NCBI RefSeq assembly: GCF_037975245.1
Contig: NC_092570.1
Location: 15,130,001-15,187,500 of the forward strand
DNA from: Apostichopus japonicus
Lineage: Eukaryota; Echinodermata; Holothuroidea; Aspidochirotida; Stichopodidae
Reading direction: 5' to 3'
Length of the DNA stretch: 57,500 bases
This document shows positions 45,060 through 53,526 of the stretch, piece after piece. Both the position numbers and the translations under genes were made by a program. Under the pieces are notes generated by a model. It worked only from the letters and a program-made list of their open reading frames with translations, was not told the DNA's origin and searched no databases. The first letter of the stretch is position 1. Every line of letters begins with the position of its first letter.

Positions 45060-46087
45060 TGTAACGCTTTCCGCTTCGGTGGTATGGTGAAGTACCCAGT
45101 TGGCAATTGAGGAAGGGGGTTGTAGAAAGAGACTCGAGGACACCGTTGAAAAGAAGTACACTAACAGTGCATTAAGAGTTTAAAAAGTATAATTAGGTAA
45201 ACAATGTACCTGCCGTACATCTTTCGTAAAGCATAATAAACAAATAATATATACAGAAAGTAGAACAATAAAACCTAAACACAATAACAAGGGCGTCATA
45301 CATGAACTAGCCCTAATATGTAAGCTGCCTAGCAGCGCAGCTAACTAGAGGCGCTGCGTCAAAGACAACGCAGGCACAACGCAGGCTAAACTATAGGTAC
45401 TGCGTCAAGGGCGACGCAGCGTAAGGACAACGCAGCGCAGCTAACGATGATATTCGTCAGCCCGCGAACCCTACGCTGCGACGACCTTGCGCAGGCACAA
45501 GCAGTTACGCAGCGCAGCTGCAGAATGCATGCAGGCACAAGCAGTTACGCAGCGCAACTGCTGAGTGCATAACTTGACCCTCTGCACAAGCCAAAAATAA
45601 TCTAAGTCCCTAAAACAACATACAAATTCGGCATAGATTCTGCCTAGCAAATTACACTAAATATATCGCAACTTAATGTCTAAAAACGCTCCTTGCACGA
45701 CATTATAAATACCCCCGTAACTGTATAGAACCCTATACACGATTTAATTAACCAATTATGAAAAAGCCAGTGAGATTGACAAGCGCCATAGCCCAATGAC
45801 AGCCGGTCAACGGTCTCTACAATACTATACGAATATGAACTAACCCCGCCCCACTGTCTATGCACCCCTAATAATTAACCGTATACTAAGAACAAAGGAG
45901 GCCTTGTCCACCGGACTGTTTACATAAAGCCCCGGCAGCAAGAACCAACTTCCGCAGCCAGCAATAAGCTGATACTCAAGTTACACAAACTAGAGACCTC
46001 CTAGCTGAAACGTTACGTAAGAAACATTTTATAACGGTAAATAGAAAATACGTACACACGAGAAAATTAGGTTGTTTTCCCGTAACA
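45060..46087 (-). repeat. 3' LTR
   Basis: 1,028 bp with TG...CA ends. Compared with the other LTR by eye, the only difference found is A at 45877 where 54344 has T. It carries the same GC-box, CCAAT and TATA words and GCAG-rich repeat block. No canonical AATAAA was seen in the sense direction. Confidence 0.97.
45330..45560 (-). repeat. GC-rich internal repeats in the LTR (R/U5 side)
   Basis: A 30-bp block at 45491-45520 recurs at 45531-45560 with one change (period 40 bp). CGCAGCGCAGCT-type words recur near 45330, 45430, 45507 and 45547, along with complementary CTGCGTC words. The block would be in the RNA leader and can form stems. The same block lies at 53797-54027 in the 5' LTR. Confidence 0.85.
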
Positions 46088-46099
46088 CTCTTCCCACCC
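46088..46099 (-). other. polypurine tract (plus-strand primer)
   Basis: In element sense it reads GGGTGGGAAGAG and directly abuts the TG of the 3' LTR. This is the expected position and composition of the RNase H-resistant primer. Confidence 0.85.
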
Positions 46100-46106
46100 A
46101 AGATAC

Positions 46107-46124
46107 AAATGCGTCCTCGCATTT
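46107..46124 (-). other. stem-loop next to the polypurine tract
   Basis: AAATGCGAGGACGCATTT in element sense: a 7-bp perfect stem with a 4-base loop. An identical 18-mer is at 46653-46670, also beside a purine tract. From memory, a GAGGAC hairpin just before the polypurine tract is seen in many Ty3/gypsy elements. Confidence 0.8.
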
Positions 46125-47139
46125 CTTACCATCTAAAACATTAACTAGATGTGTAACCTAAATCAAAATGGAATACGTCGTAAATAGAAACAACGGAATA
46201 CCTATCAAGTGCATAACACGCAAAGTGAACGTTCACGTATGCAACAACAAACTTAAAATTCAAATGTTACTTAACGAGGTAAACAAACATAAACAAAGTA
46301 AAATAGCATGTACATGAATAAAAATGAAAAGTATAAAAGTAAACATAAACAAAGAATTTGAAGAAAAAAAAATAGTAAACGTGTTTGATTAAAACAAACT
46401 CAAAAGAAGAAAAATTCAATGATGAAAACTTAAATGTCGCACGGTAATATACATTTCGCAATAGTGTCTGACTATGACGCAATCTTGTGCAGAATCTACT
46501 GCTAACCCACTCCGCCACACCTGACAGACAACAAAATAAACAACGATAAAGAATAACAGCAACACAACAATTTGAGTGTCACCCATGCAACGCTTAAATA
46601 CAGCAAGATAAAACACTATTTTGATTTTAATACCCCTTCCCGCCAAAGAACCAAATGCGTCCTCGCATTTAACGGCAAAACAATATCAAAAAAATCAAAA
46701 TTCAAGTTATCCTTCAATAGCTAATTAGCAATATGAATACAATACTGACCTGCATACGGTCCAAACAGAACACATGAATGGAAAATATTCATAAACAAGT
46801 AATAAAATCGTCCATGTTAAAGTATAAAAACAATAAATCTTTGAGTGTCCAACTGTCCATGAACAACTAGGAAACATTCAACTTCGTGAAAAGGAAATGC
46901 CGTAGCAGAGCGTCCACAGTAAAACACGTAAAATATAAGTTACCGCGGTCCACAGACAATCAAACTGGGTGGTTACTAATTAAAACAGAAACGAGCAGAA
47001 GTGGTTTGTGTGGTATTGGTATCGCTGAAATTTCGAAAGTAATGTAAGATAAAACCGCGATTTTCAGGCAGGGAAAGATTTTGCGTAGTCTTGTTGCTTT
47101 ATCCGCTTCACCTCTCAAAGTGGACGTGTGAGTTACATT
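46125..47139 (-). other. 3' non-coding region of the element
   Basis: About 1 kb between ORF3 and the polypurine tract. It has no env-like frame; the 76- and 83-codon frames lack recognisable features. It holds the second hairpin/purine module (46630-46670) and, at 46501-46516, an A-box-like word GGCGGAGTGGGTTAGC without a B box. Confidence 0.6.
46630..46670 (-). repeat. second hairpin plus polypurine module
   Basis: The same 18-mer hairpin (46653-46670) is followed in element sense by GGCGGGAAGGGG (46630-46641), parallel to the authentic polypurine tract and hairpin at 46088-46124. It could act as an additional plus-strand primer or be the left edge of a roughly 545-bp internal duplication or insertion. 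Confidence 0.6.
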
Positions 47140-47742
47140 TTAAGCTTTGTGTTCAAATTTGTCGACCGTTACGTAAATTTGTCCGTTCGGCAAGACTACA
47201 GTGGAGATTCGCTCGCTCAAGTTATTATTTCGCAGGCTGAGGTTTTCTTCGGCGATGTTTAGGTCGGCTGCTTCTTTAGCTCGTTTAATAACACGCAGTG
47301 CGTTTTCCTCACCATCGACTGTCGAAGGCCGCTTCGCAGGTGACACCTGTGGGGTGGGGGGAACATCCCTCTGTTGTGGGTCGTCCGTTCGTGGCAATCC
47401 ATGTTCCGAATGCGGTGTCCCAAGTAGTTCGGACAACTTCGGCCACCCTGGTCCGTCAGTTTTCCGCTGGGGCCTCGGTGGGGATTTGAGGTGGGGAACG
47501 GTAGAAGTCGCTTCACCGGCACTAGTGGAAGGCCCTGCCAATGCATTTGTAGTTGAATGGCGGTTACTCGCATGGCGAGTTACGTCCGCTTTCCTCTCCG
47601 ACGAGTAGTCGCATACGTCACACTTAAACATTTTCTTCACATCCCCGTGCTTCTCACTATAGTGTCTCTTCAGTTCGGTAAGAGAGGGGTAGCGCCTCTT
47701 ACACACCTTACACTTGTATTCAGCGTCGTACAGGGAAGACAT
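47140..47742 (-). CDS. ORF3: two-finger C2H2 zinc-finger protein with leucine heptads, downstream of pol
   Basis: A 200-residue protein encoded inside the retrotransposon 234 bp beyond the pol stop, in the position where env sits in other elements. I start it at the first ATG (47742); the frame is open upstream only through non-ATG codons. Two classical C2H2 fingers are complete: C11/C14/H27/H32 and C41/C44/H57/H62, both C-x2-C-x12-H-x4-H. A Pro/Ser-rich, probably disordered segment (about 65-145) follows. The C-terminal helix-like segment (148-179) has Leu at 161, 168 and 175 after a basic KRAK, suggesting dimerisation, then a short tail. No signal peptide or membrane segment is seen in the ATG-started protein, so it is not an envelope. 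Inferred role: nucleic-acid binding, perhaps integration targeting or regulation, or a captured host finger. It needs its own mRNA (spliced or internal promoter). Function unknown. Confidence 0.85.
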   Translation of the reverse strand: MSSLYDAEYKCKVCKRRYPSLTELKRHYSEKHGDVKKMFKCDVCDYSSERKADVTRHASNRHSTTNALAGPSTSAGEATSTVPHLKSPPRPQRKTDGPGWPKLSELLGTPHSEHGLPRTDDPQQRDVPPTPQVSPAKRPSTVDGEENALRVIKRAKEAADLNIAEENLSLRNNNLSERISTVVLPNGQIYVTVDKFEHKA

Positions 47743-47822
47743 CGTAAAAAAAACAATTAAACACAGTGTCAGCAAATGGTCTTGCAGTGTTGATAGCTCC
47801 GGAGGTGTTGATATGAGTGAAA

Positions 47823-47830
47823 TTTATAAA
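47823..47830 (-). promoter_or_regulatory. possible internal TATA box upstream of ORF3
   Basis: TTTATAAA lies 80 bp upstream of the ORF3 ATG in the pol-ORF3 spacer. Initiation about 30 bp downstream would leave a 5' UTR of about 50 bases. In AT-containing DNA this word can occur by chance. Confidence 0.25.
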
Positions 47831-47976
47831 CAACGGCCTTCGATGGTTGGGCGCTACGTGGGTATCTTCCCCAGCGGGATATCGTCCGGTGGTTAGGACT
47901 TCCCTCTTTTGTTTATGTTTTCCCGGGGGATAACTTTTGGACAAGAGGTGGTAGAGGTGATAGTTTCGTCTCTGTT

Positions 47977-50900
47977 TCAGTGCTTTCGCAGTTCCTCTAT
48001 AGTGGGTACAACCAGGGGCGTTAAAGACTGACTTTTCAGTGGTTTGAGTAACCACAATGGCGGATCGTCTCCTACATACGGTTTTAGGCGGTTATGGTGT
48101 ACAACGGTTGGTTTCTTCTTAGGTCCCATCTGTACTCGATATACAACATCCGTTAGTTTCTTGATCACCCGTCCCGGACCGTCCCATCGTTTCTGTAACT
48201 TGGGAGACACACCTTTTTTCCTCTTGGTGTTCAGGAGCCAAATTATGTCTCCTGCTTTGTATGTATGGGTATGTACGGCCTTGTCATGGAACTTTTTCTG
48301 CTTCTCACTAGAGAGTTTCAACCGTTTTCTCGCAAGTTCATGCACTTCGTACAGAGTTCCCTCTAGTTCTGTTACATATTTCGGAATGGCTGTAGAAGTG
48401 GTTCCGACGTCGTCCGGTGGTAGGGGGATTGTGGTGCTGAGTGGGAGTCCCAGTTTTCGCCCAAGCATCAGTTCAGCCGGGGAGAACCCAGTGCTTTCAT
48501 GTTCTGCCGAACGATAGGCCATTAGCACGTAGGGAATCCATGAATCCCAATCAAGTTGGTCTTTGGCGACAACAGCCGATAACATCCCTGCTAACGTTCG
48601 ATTAAACCTTTCAACCATCCCATCAGACTGAGGATGGAATGGTGTCGTTCTTGTTTTGTTGATGTCGAGCAACCGACACATGTGTTGAAATAGCTCCGAC
48701 TCGAATTGCCTGCCCTGGTCGGTGTGTAATTCATCAGGCACTCCGTACCTACAGATAAACTGTTCTACTAACAGTCGGGCAACCGTTTCGGCCTCCATAT
48801 CAGCCATCGGATACGCCTCTGTCCATTTAGTAAAATAGTCGGCAATCACGAGAACGTAGCGGTTTCCACGAGTCGACTTCGGCAGCGGTCCCATGATGTC
48901 CATAGCACATCGTTGCATCGTGTGACCTGATCCATACTGTTTAAGTTCTGCGTTAAATTTCTTGCTCGGTCCCTTCCTCGATGCACACTGATCACAACCC
49001 CTACACCAGTTCTCTACACTTCGCCGGTAACCACTCCAGTAGAACTTATCTCTTATTCGGCCCAGCGTTTTCTTCGCCATCAGGTGACCCGAAAGCCTGT
49101 CGTTGTGCGCCTGCGTCAATATTTCCTGCTGCAATTTCTTCGGTACAATCAGCTGCAGCATTACAGAGTTACCAGAGTCGGATTCAAGCTCCCGATAAAG
49201 CACGCCCTCTTTACGTTTCAGCCTGTCCCATTGGCCCCAATAGTTTTTAAGTGCAGGACTGCCAGGTGATACCTGCGCCCAGTCAGGCCTCGACTCCTGT
49301 ACGTCCTTCCATAGTAGGATCGGTCCGATGTCGTTGTCGTTCAATTGCATCTCTCTTAATTCAGCTTGAGTGTGTTTGTGGTACCAGGGCGACACTTCGT
49401 TCTGATTGACCACCTCCGACTGTGAACCAGTAGCATCTGAGTCTGAGAGTGTTGCGGGCGCATTAGTGATTGCAAAGATATTTCCCGTCTCTGTTTTTGC
49501 TACTTCTTCCTTTGCCTCGGAGTTGGTGCAAAACCGACAATCAGTACAAGGCCTCCTGGACATGGCGTCGGCGTTACCATGTAGTCTACCCGGGCGGTGC
49601 TGAATTTCATAATGGTATGTGGAAAGGGTTTCCAGCCATCTTGCAAGTTGACCTTCTGGGTTTTTAAAGTTTGTCAGCCAACGAAGAGCCCCATGATCAG
49701 TACGGATAAGAAACTTCGCACCATATAGATAATGGTGAAAATGTTTCACCGACGCCACTATCGCCAAAAGTTCCTTTCTTGTGACGCAGTAATTCCTTTC
49801 TGCTTTCGACATTGCCTTACTAAAATATGCTATTACACAATCTTGTGTGTTTCCTTCCTTGCGCTGGGAGAGGACTGATCCGTAGGCTAGGTTGCTGGCG
49901 TCGGTGTCCAAAATGAAAGTCCCTTTTTCTTCTGGGTAGGCTAGTATGGGACTGGTGGTCAAAGCATGTTTTAGCTTCTTAAAAGCCAGATCGCATTCAT
50001 CGCACCAGACAAACTTTGTTTCCTTTTCTGTCAATCGGAACAAAGGCGCACACACTCTGGAAAATCCCTGAATGAACCGTCGGTAGTACGAGCAAAGTCC
50101 GATAAAGCTACGAACTTCCGTCACAGAACAAGGTGTCGGCCAGTCGACAACAGCTGTAATTTTCTCAGGATTCGGCGCAATACCTTTACTGGAAACAATG
50201 TGCCCTAGGTAACCGACTTCTCGCTGAAACAAGCAACATTTCAATGGGTTCAGCTTCAACTTAGCTTCCCGAAGCCGTTGGAAAACTTCAGTAAGTCTGG
50301 TCAAAGCCTGATCAAACGACGTTCCGTAGACAATTACATCGTCAAGATAGAGTAAACAGGTCTGCCACTGAAGTCCTCTTAGAACCCTCTCCATTAACCG
50401 TTCGAAAGTTGCGGGGGCATTGCACAGACCGAAAGGAAGAACCTTGAACTGAAACAAACCCCTGTTAGTTACAAACGCCGTCTTGTGACGATCCTGTTCG
50501 GCTACTTCGACCTGCCAATACCCGCTTGCTAGGTCCAGAGTGGAGAACCACTTCGAACCCGCCAGCGTGTCGAGGGAATCATCGATCCGGGGGAGGGGGT
50601 AAGAGTCCTTCTCCGTCACATTGTTCAGTTTCCTGTAATCTATACAGTATCGAAGCGAACCGTCTTTCTTCTTCACAAGCACCACCGGGGAGGACCAGGC
50701 ACTATTTGAGGGTTCGATGACTCCTTGTCTTAGCATTTTGTCGAGTTCTTTGTCGGCTTCCGCCTTCTTATGAATAGTTAGCCGTCTAGGCGCCTGGCGG
50801 ATGGGTTTCGCAGTACCAGTATCGATCTCGTGTTTAACCAAGTCTGTACGACCAAGGTCTTCTTTCGATCGAGCGAAAACATTTGCGTTATCCGCAAGAA

Positions 50901-51810
50901 GCTGCCTTACCCTATCCGCCTCTTCCTTCGAAAGGTCGACGCAACTCTTTTCGGCCAGAATTTCGAGGTGTTCCCCCAACGCAATTATTCCTTTAGCACC
51001 TGACCTCTCCCCTTTAGTCACCGTCCGGCATTTCGCCCGCTCAGAAGCGATACCGTCGACTAGTTCGACGGGCTGACATTGCCCGACAGAAGTTCCTTCA
51101 TAAAGGGTAACTGGTTGGTCTGTCACGTTCATAAGCCTTAAAGGAATCACTCCCTTAGACGGGTCCACGAGTGCCCTAGCCACCATCAACTGTCGACGTC
51201 TCAAGAAGCTTTCGCTGCACTCCACAATTGCACATGCCGACATCTCCATCTGCGCAGACGTTCTCGCCATGACAACTTTCTCGCTGCTAGCAGGAACAAC
51301 TACAGTGTTAGCAACAACAACCCGAGTTCCAACAGATTTATCCACATCTGTACCCAGTTGCTCCAGTTGCCTCTTCCCTATTGTTAACTTTCCTGCTCCA
51401 GCGTCAATTGTGCAGTTATACAACTTCAAAAAGTCATAGCCCAGAAGCGCATCAGCATCGATATCCGCCACCAAAACTTCGTGCTCCACTTCAAGTTCAC
51501 CCACTTTCAGAAGGAGATTTCCTCTTCCAAGAAATGTCAGCGGCCTACCGTCAGCAGCAGCCAAATCTAAAGGAACTTCATCCAGTCGCAAAGCTTTCCC
51601 CGTGGTCAGCCTCCTAAACACTCCCGTCTGTATTACAGTAACTTCAGCACCAGTGTCTACCAGGAAATTCACCCTAACACCTTCCAGCTTCCCAGTTACA
51701 TACAAACTGTTGGATCCAACTGACCACAATCGCTTCCGCGAAAGTGCTAACTCTATGGGCTCATTTTGGAAACAAGTTGACCTTCGCCCCGCAAGGTCAA
51801 CTCCTAGCAG
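47977..51810 (-). CDS. pol: pol polyprotein: protease, reverse transcriptase, RNase H, integrase
   Basis: This frame is open from 51825, overlapping gag, and is entered by -1 frameshift at 51810-51816; it has no ATG of its own at its 5' end. Numbering from codon 51729: protease D25-T-G; RT with D399 and Y461-L-D-D464; RNase H D610, E653, D678 and D721; integrase zinc site H875, H882, C912, C915; integrase core D944, D1004, E1040 (35 residues between the last two); then a C-terminal GPY/F-like segment at about 1182-1218. All catalytic residues are present over about 1,280 codons with no stop. RT before integrase defines Ty3/gypsy order. The products mature Gag-Pol, copy the RNA in cytoplasmic particles and insert the cDNA in the nucleus. 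No chromodomain was seen. Confidence 0.97.
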   Translation of the reverse strand: MLGVDLAGRRSTCFQNEPIELALSRKRLWSVGSNSLYVTGKLEGVRVNFLVDTGAEVTVIQTGVFRRLTTGKALRLDEVPLDLAAADGRPLTFLGRGNLLLKVGELEVEHEVLVADIDADALLGYDFLKLYNCTIDAGAGKLTIGKRQLEQLGTDVDKSVGTRVVVANTVVVPASSEKVVMARTSAQMEMSACAIVECSESFLRRRQLMVARALVDPSKGVIPLRLMNVTDQPVTLYEGTSVGQCQPVELVDGIASERAKCRTVTKGERSGAKGIIALGEHLEILAEKSCVDLSKEEADRVRQLLADNANVFARSKEDLGRTDLVKHEIDTGTAKPIRQAPRRLTIHKKAEADKELDKMLRQGVIEPSNSAWSSPVVLVKKKDGSLRYCIDYRKLNNVTEKDSYPLPRIDDSLDTLAGSKWFSTLDLASGYWQVEVAEQDRHKTAFVTNRGLFQFKVLPFGLCNAPATFERLMERVLRGLQWQTCLLYLDDVIVYGTSFDQALTRLTEVFQRLREAKLKLNPLKCCLFQREVGYLGHIVSSKGIAPNPEKITAVVDWPTPCSVTEVRSFIGLCSYYRRFIQGFSRVCAPLFRLTEKETKFVWCDECDLAFKKLKHALTTSPILAYPEEKGTFILDTDASNLAYGSVLSQRKEGNTQDCVIAYFSKAMSKAERNYCVTRKELLAIVASVKHFHHYLYGAKFLIRTDHGALRWLTNFKNPEGQLARWLETLSTYHYEIQHRPGRLHGNADAMSRRPCTDCRFCTNSEAKEEVAKTETGNIFAITNAPATLSDSDATGSQSEVVNQNEVSPWYHKHTQAELREMQLNDNDIGPILLWKDVQESRPDWAQVSPGSPALKNYWGQWDRLKRKEGVLYRELESDSGNSVMLQLIVPKKLQQEILTQAHNDRLSGHLMAKKTLGRIRDKFYWSGYRRSVENWCRGCDQCASRKGPSKKFNAELKQYGSGHTMQRCAMDIMGPLPKSTRGNRYVLVIADYFTKWTEAYPMADMEAETVARLLVEQFICRYGVPDELHTDQGRQFESELFQHMCRLLDINKTRTTPFHPQSDGMVERFNRTLAGMLSAVVAKDQLDWDSWIPYVLMAYRSAEHESTGFSPAELMLGRKLGLPLSTTIPLPPDDVGTTSTAIPKYVTELEGTLYEVHELARKRLKLSSEKQKKFHDKAVHTHTYKAGDIIWLLNTKRKKGVSPKLQKRWDGPGRVIKKLTDVVYRVQMGPKKKPTVVHHNRLKPYVGDDPPLWLLKPLKSQSLTPLVVPTIEELRKH

Positions 51811-51816
51811 TTTTCC
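51775..51816 (-). promoter_or_regulatory. -1 ribosomal frameshift signal (gag to pol)
   Basis: In element sense a G GAA AAC heptamer in the gag frame (51816-51810) is followed by a 7-base spacer containing the gag stop codon and then a perfect 10-bp stem (AGTTGACCTT with AAGGTCAACT, 51802-51775) with an 8-base GC-rich loop. Heptamer, spacer and stem match the known -1 frameshift layout, and pol is in exactly the -1 frame. The heptamer is not a perfect X-XXY-YYZ; the MMTV pro-pol site GGAUUUA also begins G-GA. Confidence 0.7.
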
Positions 51817-53468
51817 TTCTGAAGTTCAGTTCCCTTCGATGCTTCTTCCTTTCTAGAGTTCGTGCAATCTCTGCTAACGTGGCCCACTTCCCCACAGTTC
51901 CAACACGTTATGGTCTTATTCTTCCTTTTTTCCTCATATAAGTTATTCCTTGTGTCTTTCCGCAGTAATTTCGTGAGGTTTTCCGTCAACTCGGCGAAAC
52001 CCTTCGACACAGCATTGCTTAGGACTTCACTCATCCCCTTGAGACTTTCGTCCTCTTTCACACTTTCCGTTCTTTCGCCTACCGCCCTCACTCTCTTTAT
52101 GTTCCCTCTCTTCTGTTCCGACAACGCAAAAGCCTCGAGCTCAACAGCGATGCTAACCGCCTCGTTAAAGGTTTTCGGGCGCGCCTGGTAAATCTTCCAC
52201 CTGAAGTCACTATCGCCTACAGCGTCAATGAAGAATTCTCTTGCAAGAGTTTCCTTCATCTCAACTGATGCGTGAGGGTACGCTCTAGATAGGAGGCGCT
52301 GAGTGTCGTGCGCAAGCTCAGATACCGTCTCACCGGGTTGCCTACTCCTATTCCTTAGGAGTGTCCGGAACAGCTCTGTCTGGTTCGCCTGACCAAATCT
52401 CTGTTCAAGGGCCCCAACAACACAATGAAATACACGACGTTTTGCGCTCTCGAGGTCACATAACACCGCCTGAGCCGGCCCTCGTAGGCTTGCCGCTAAT
52501 TGTAGCGCCTTCGTTTGCTCAGCCCAACCATTCAGTTCTGATATCAGTTCAAACTGTACCACGTAGTCTTCCCACGGGGTGGAACCGTCGTATGTGGGGG
52601 CCGTTACTCTGTTCACTTGAGGCCTATATTCGGGAAATGGTGGCGCATAGGTCACCACTTTATCTGGGGGCTTCTCTGCAAATTTAGTCTCTAGAGGAAC
52701 CTTGTTATCCATCATACTACCAGGTGGATACCCAACGTATCCAGGTCTACCAGGCACTCCCTCACCAGGGTGGCATGACAACCCCCATTTCTCCTGCCCG
52801 TTACGTAACATCCCTCCTCCTGTCCCGCTAGGACTATTGTTACCCCTGGTATTACACCAGTGGCCCTCCTGCCTGTGAGCTCTACCCTTCACGCCCTCCT
52901 CCGGCCATCCCGAAGGTCGGTTCATCATTTCATTCCTTTCAGGTTCATCTACCCAGTCCCATACTGGGGTTTGTAAGCCCACACCTGGATTATAGCCAAC
53001 AGTGTCCCTGACCCTCTCAGGACCCTTAAATGGATTCCCAGAAACCCGCCGGTTGTAAGTGTCATCCATCTGCCTGTACCCAGGAGCACCGAACCCGAGA
53101 TCACCTTCCCGTCTCTCGTCCCAATCTCCACGTCCAGATGGCTCCAGCCTCAGTTCCTGTTCAGCCCTCGGGGGATCCCCAGTCTGCATAGTAAAGGTGT
53201 TCCTCGCCTCCAAGTTAGAGGAAACACCATATCCCTCACTTGTCCTCGTCTCTGACGCCCCTCGATCTGCAAGGTCCGGTCTGCCATCAGTACCTCCAGC
53301 AGCATCCAGTCTGCGCCCCTCCTGTCTGTGATCGCCTTCAGAGAATCTCCGTTGTCCCTCGTCCAGTAGCTGGATTAAATCCCCGACACCAGATGATCTC
53401 TCAGGGAGAGTCCACGCCACCTGATCACTGCAGACTGAACCGCCATCAAAAGGGTTGGTCCCAGACAT
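51804..53468 (-). CDS. gag: gag polyprotein with CCHC zinc knuckle
   Basis: A 554-residue structural protein of the retrotransposon particle. It starts at ATG 53468, about 40 bases after the primer binding site. Residues 1 to about 270 are rich in Gly, Pro, Arg, Glu and Asp and look disordered. About 285-470 is a retrotransposon-gag/capsid-type helical domain (tryptophan-centred PWEDYVVQFE and the later RQPGETVSELAHD stretch). A basic linker leads to a nucleocapsid knuckle C-x2-C-x4-H-x4-C at 522-535 (CWNCGEVGHVSRDC). It ends 19 residues later at TAG inside the frameshift signal, overlapping the pol frame by 22 bases. Frame intact; confident assignment. Confidence 0.95.
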   Translation of the reverse strand: MSGTNPFDGGSVCSDQVAWTLPERSSGVGDLIQLLDEGQRRFSEGDHRQEGRRLDAAGGTDGRPDLADRGASETRTSEGYGVSSNLEARNTFTMQTGDPPRAEQELRLEPSGRGDWDERREGDLGFGAPGYRQMDDTYNRRVSGNPFKGPERVRDTVGYNPGVGLQTPVWDWVDEPERNEMMNRPSGWPEEGVKGRAHRQEGHWCNTRGNNSPSGTGGGMLRNGQEKWGLSCHPGEGVPGRPGYVGYPPGSMMDNKVPLETKFAEKPPDKVVTYAPPFPEYRPQVNRVTAPTYDGSTPWEDYVVQFELISELNGWAEQTKALQLAASLRGPAQAVLCDLESAKRRVFHCVVGALEQRFGQANQTELFRTLLRNRSRQPGETVSELAHDTQRLLSRAYPHASVEMKETLAREFFIDAVGDSDFRWKIYQARPKTFNEAVSIAVELEAFALSEQKRGNIKRVRAVGERTESVKEDESLKGMSEVLSNAVSKGFAELTENLTKLLRKDTRNNLYEEKRKNKTITCWNCGEVGHVSRDCTNSRKEEASKGTELQKENC

Positions 53469-53507
53469 CGTCGTCTACTCACCATACAACCGGAAAGGCA
53501 CCAAGTT

Positions 53508-53525
53508 ATCCCATCGCTGCCACCA
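53508..53525 (-). other. primer binding site, tRNA-Leu-like
   Basis: In element sense TGGTGGCAGCGATGGGAT, one base after the 5' LTR. It is complementary to the 3' end of a tRNA-Leu (AAG type, from memory ending CACCGCTGCCA plus CCA) with one mismatch. Confidence 0.8.
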
Positions 53526-53526
53526 A

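Noticed and set aside
46267-46646. Possible envelope in the 3' region of the retrotransposon
   Set aside because: The frames are under 85 codons, start on non-ATG codons or lack signal peptide, cleavage site and Cys pattern.
48044-48517. Plus-strand frames inside gag, pol and ORF3 (e.g. 48044-48517, 47201-47608, 50801-51076, 51862-52191)
   Set aside because: Shadows of the real minus-strand ORFs, without recognisable domains.
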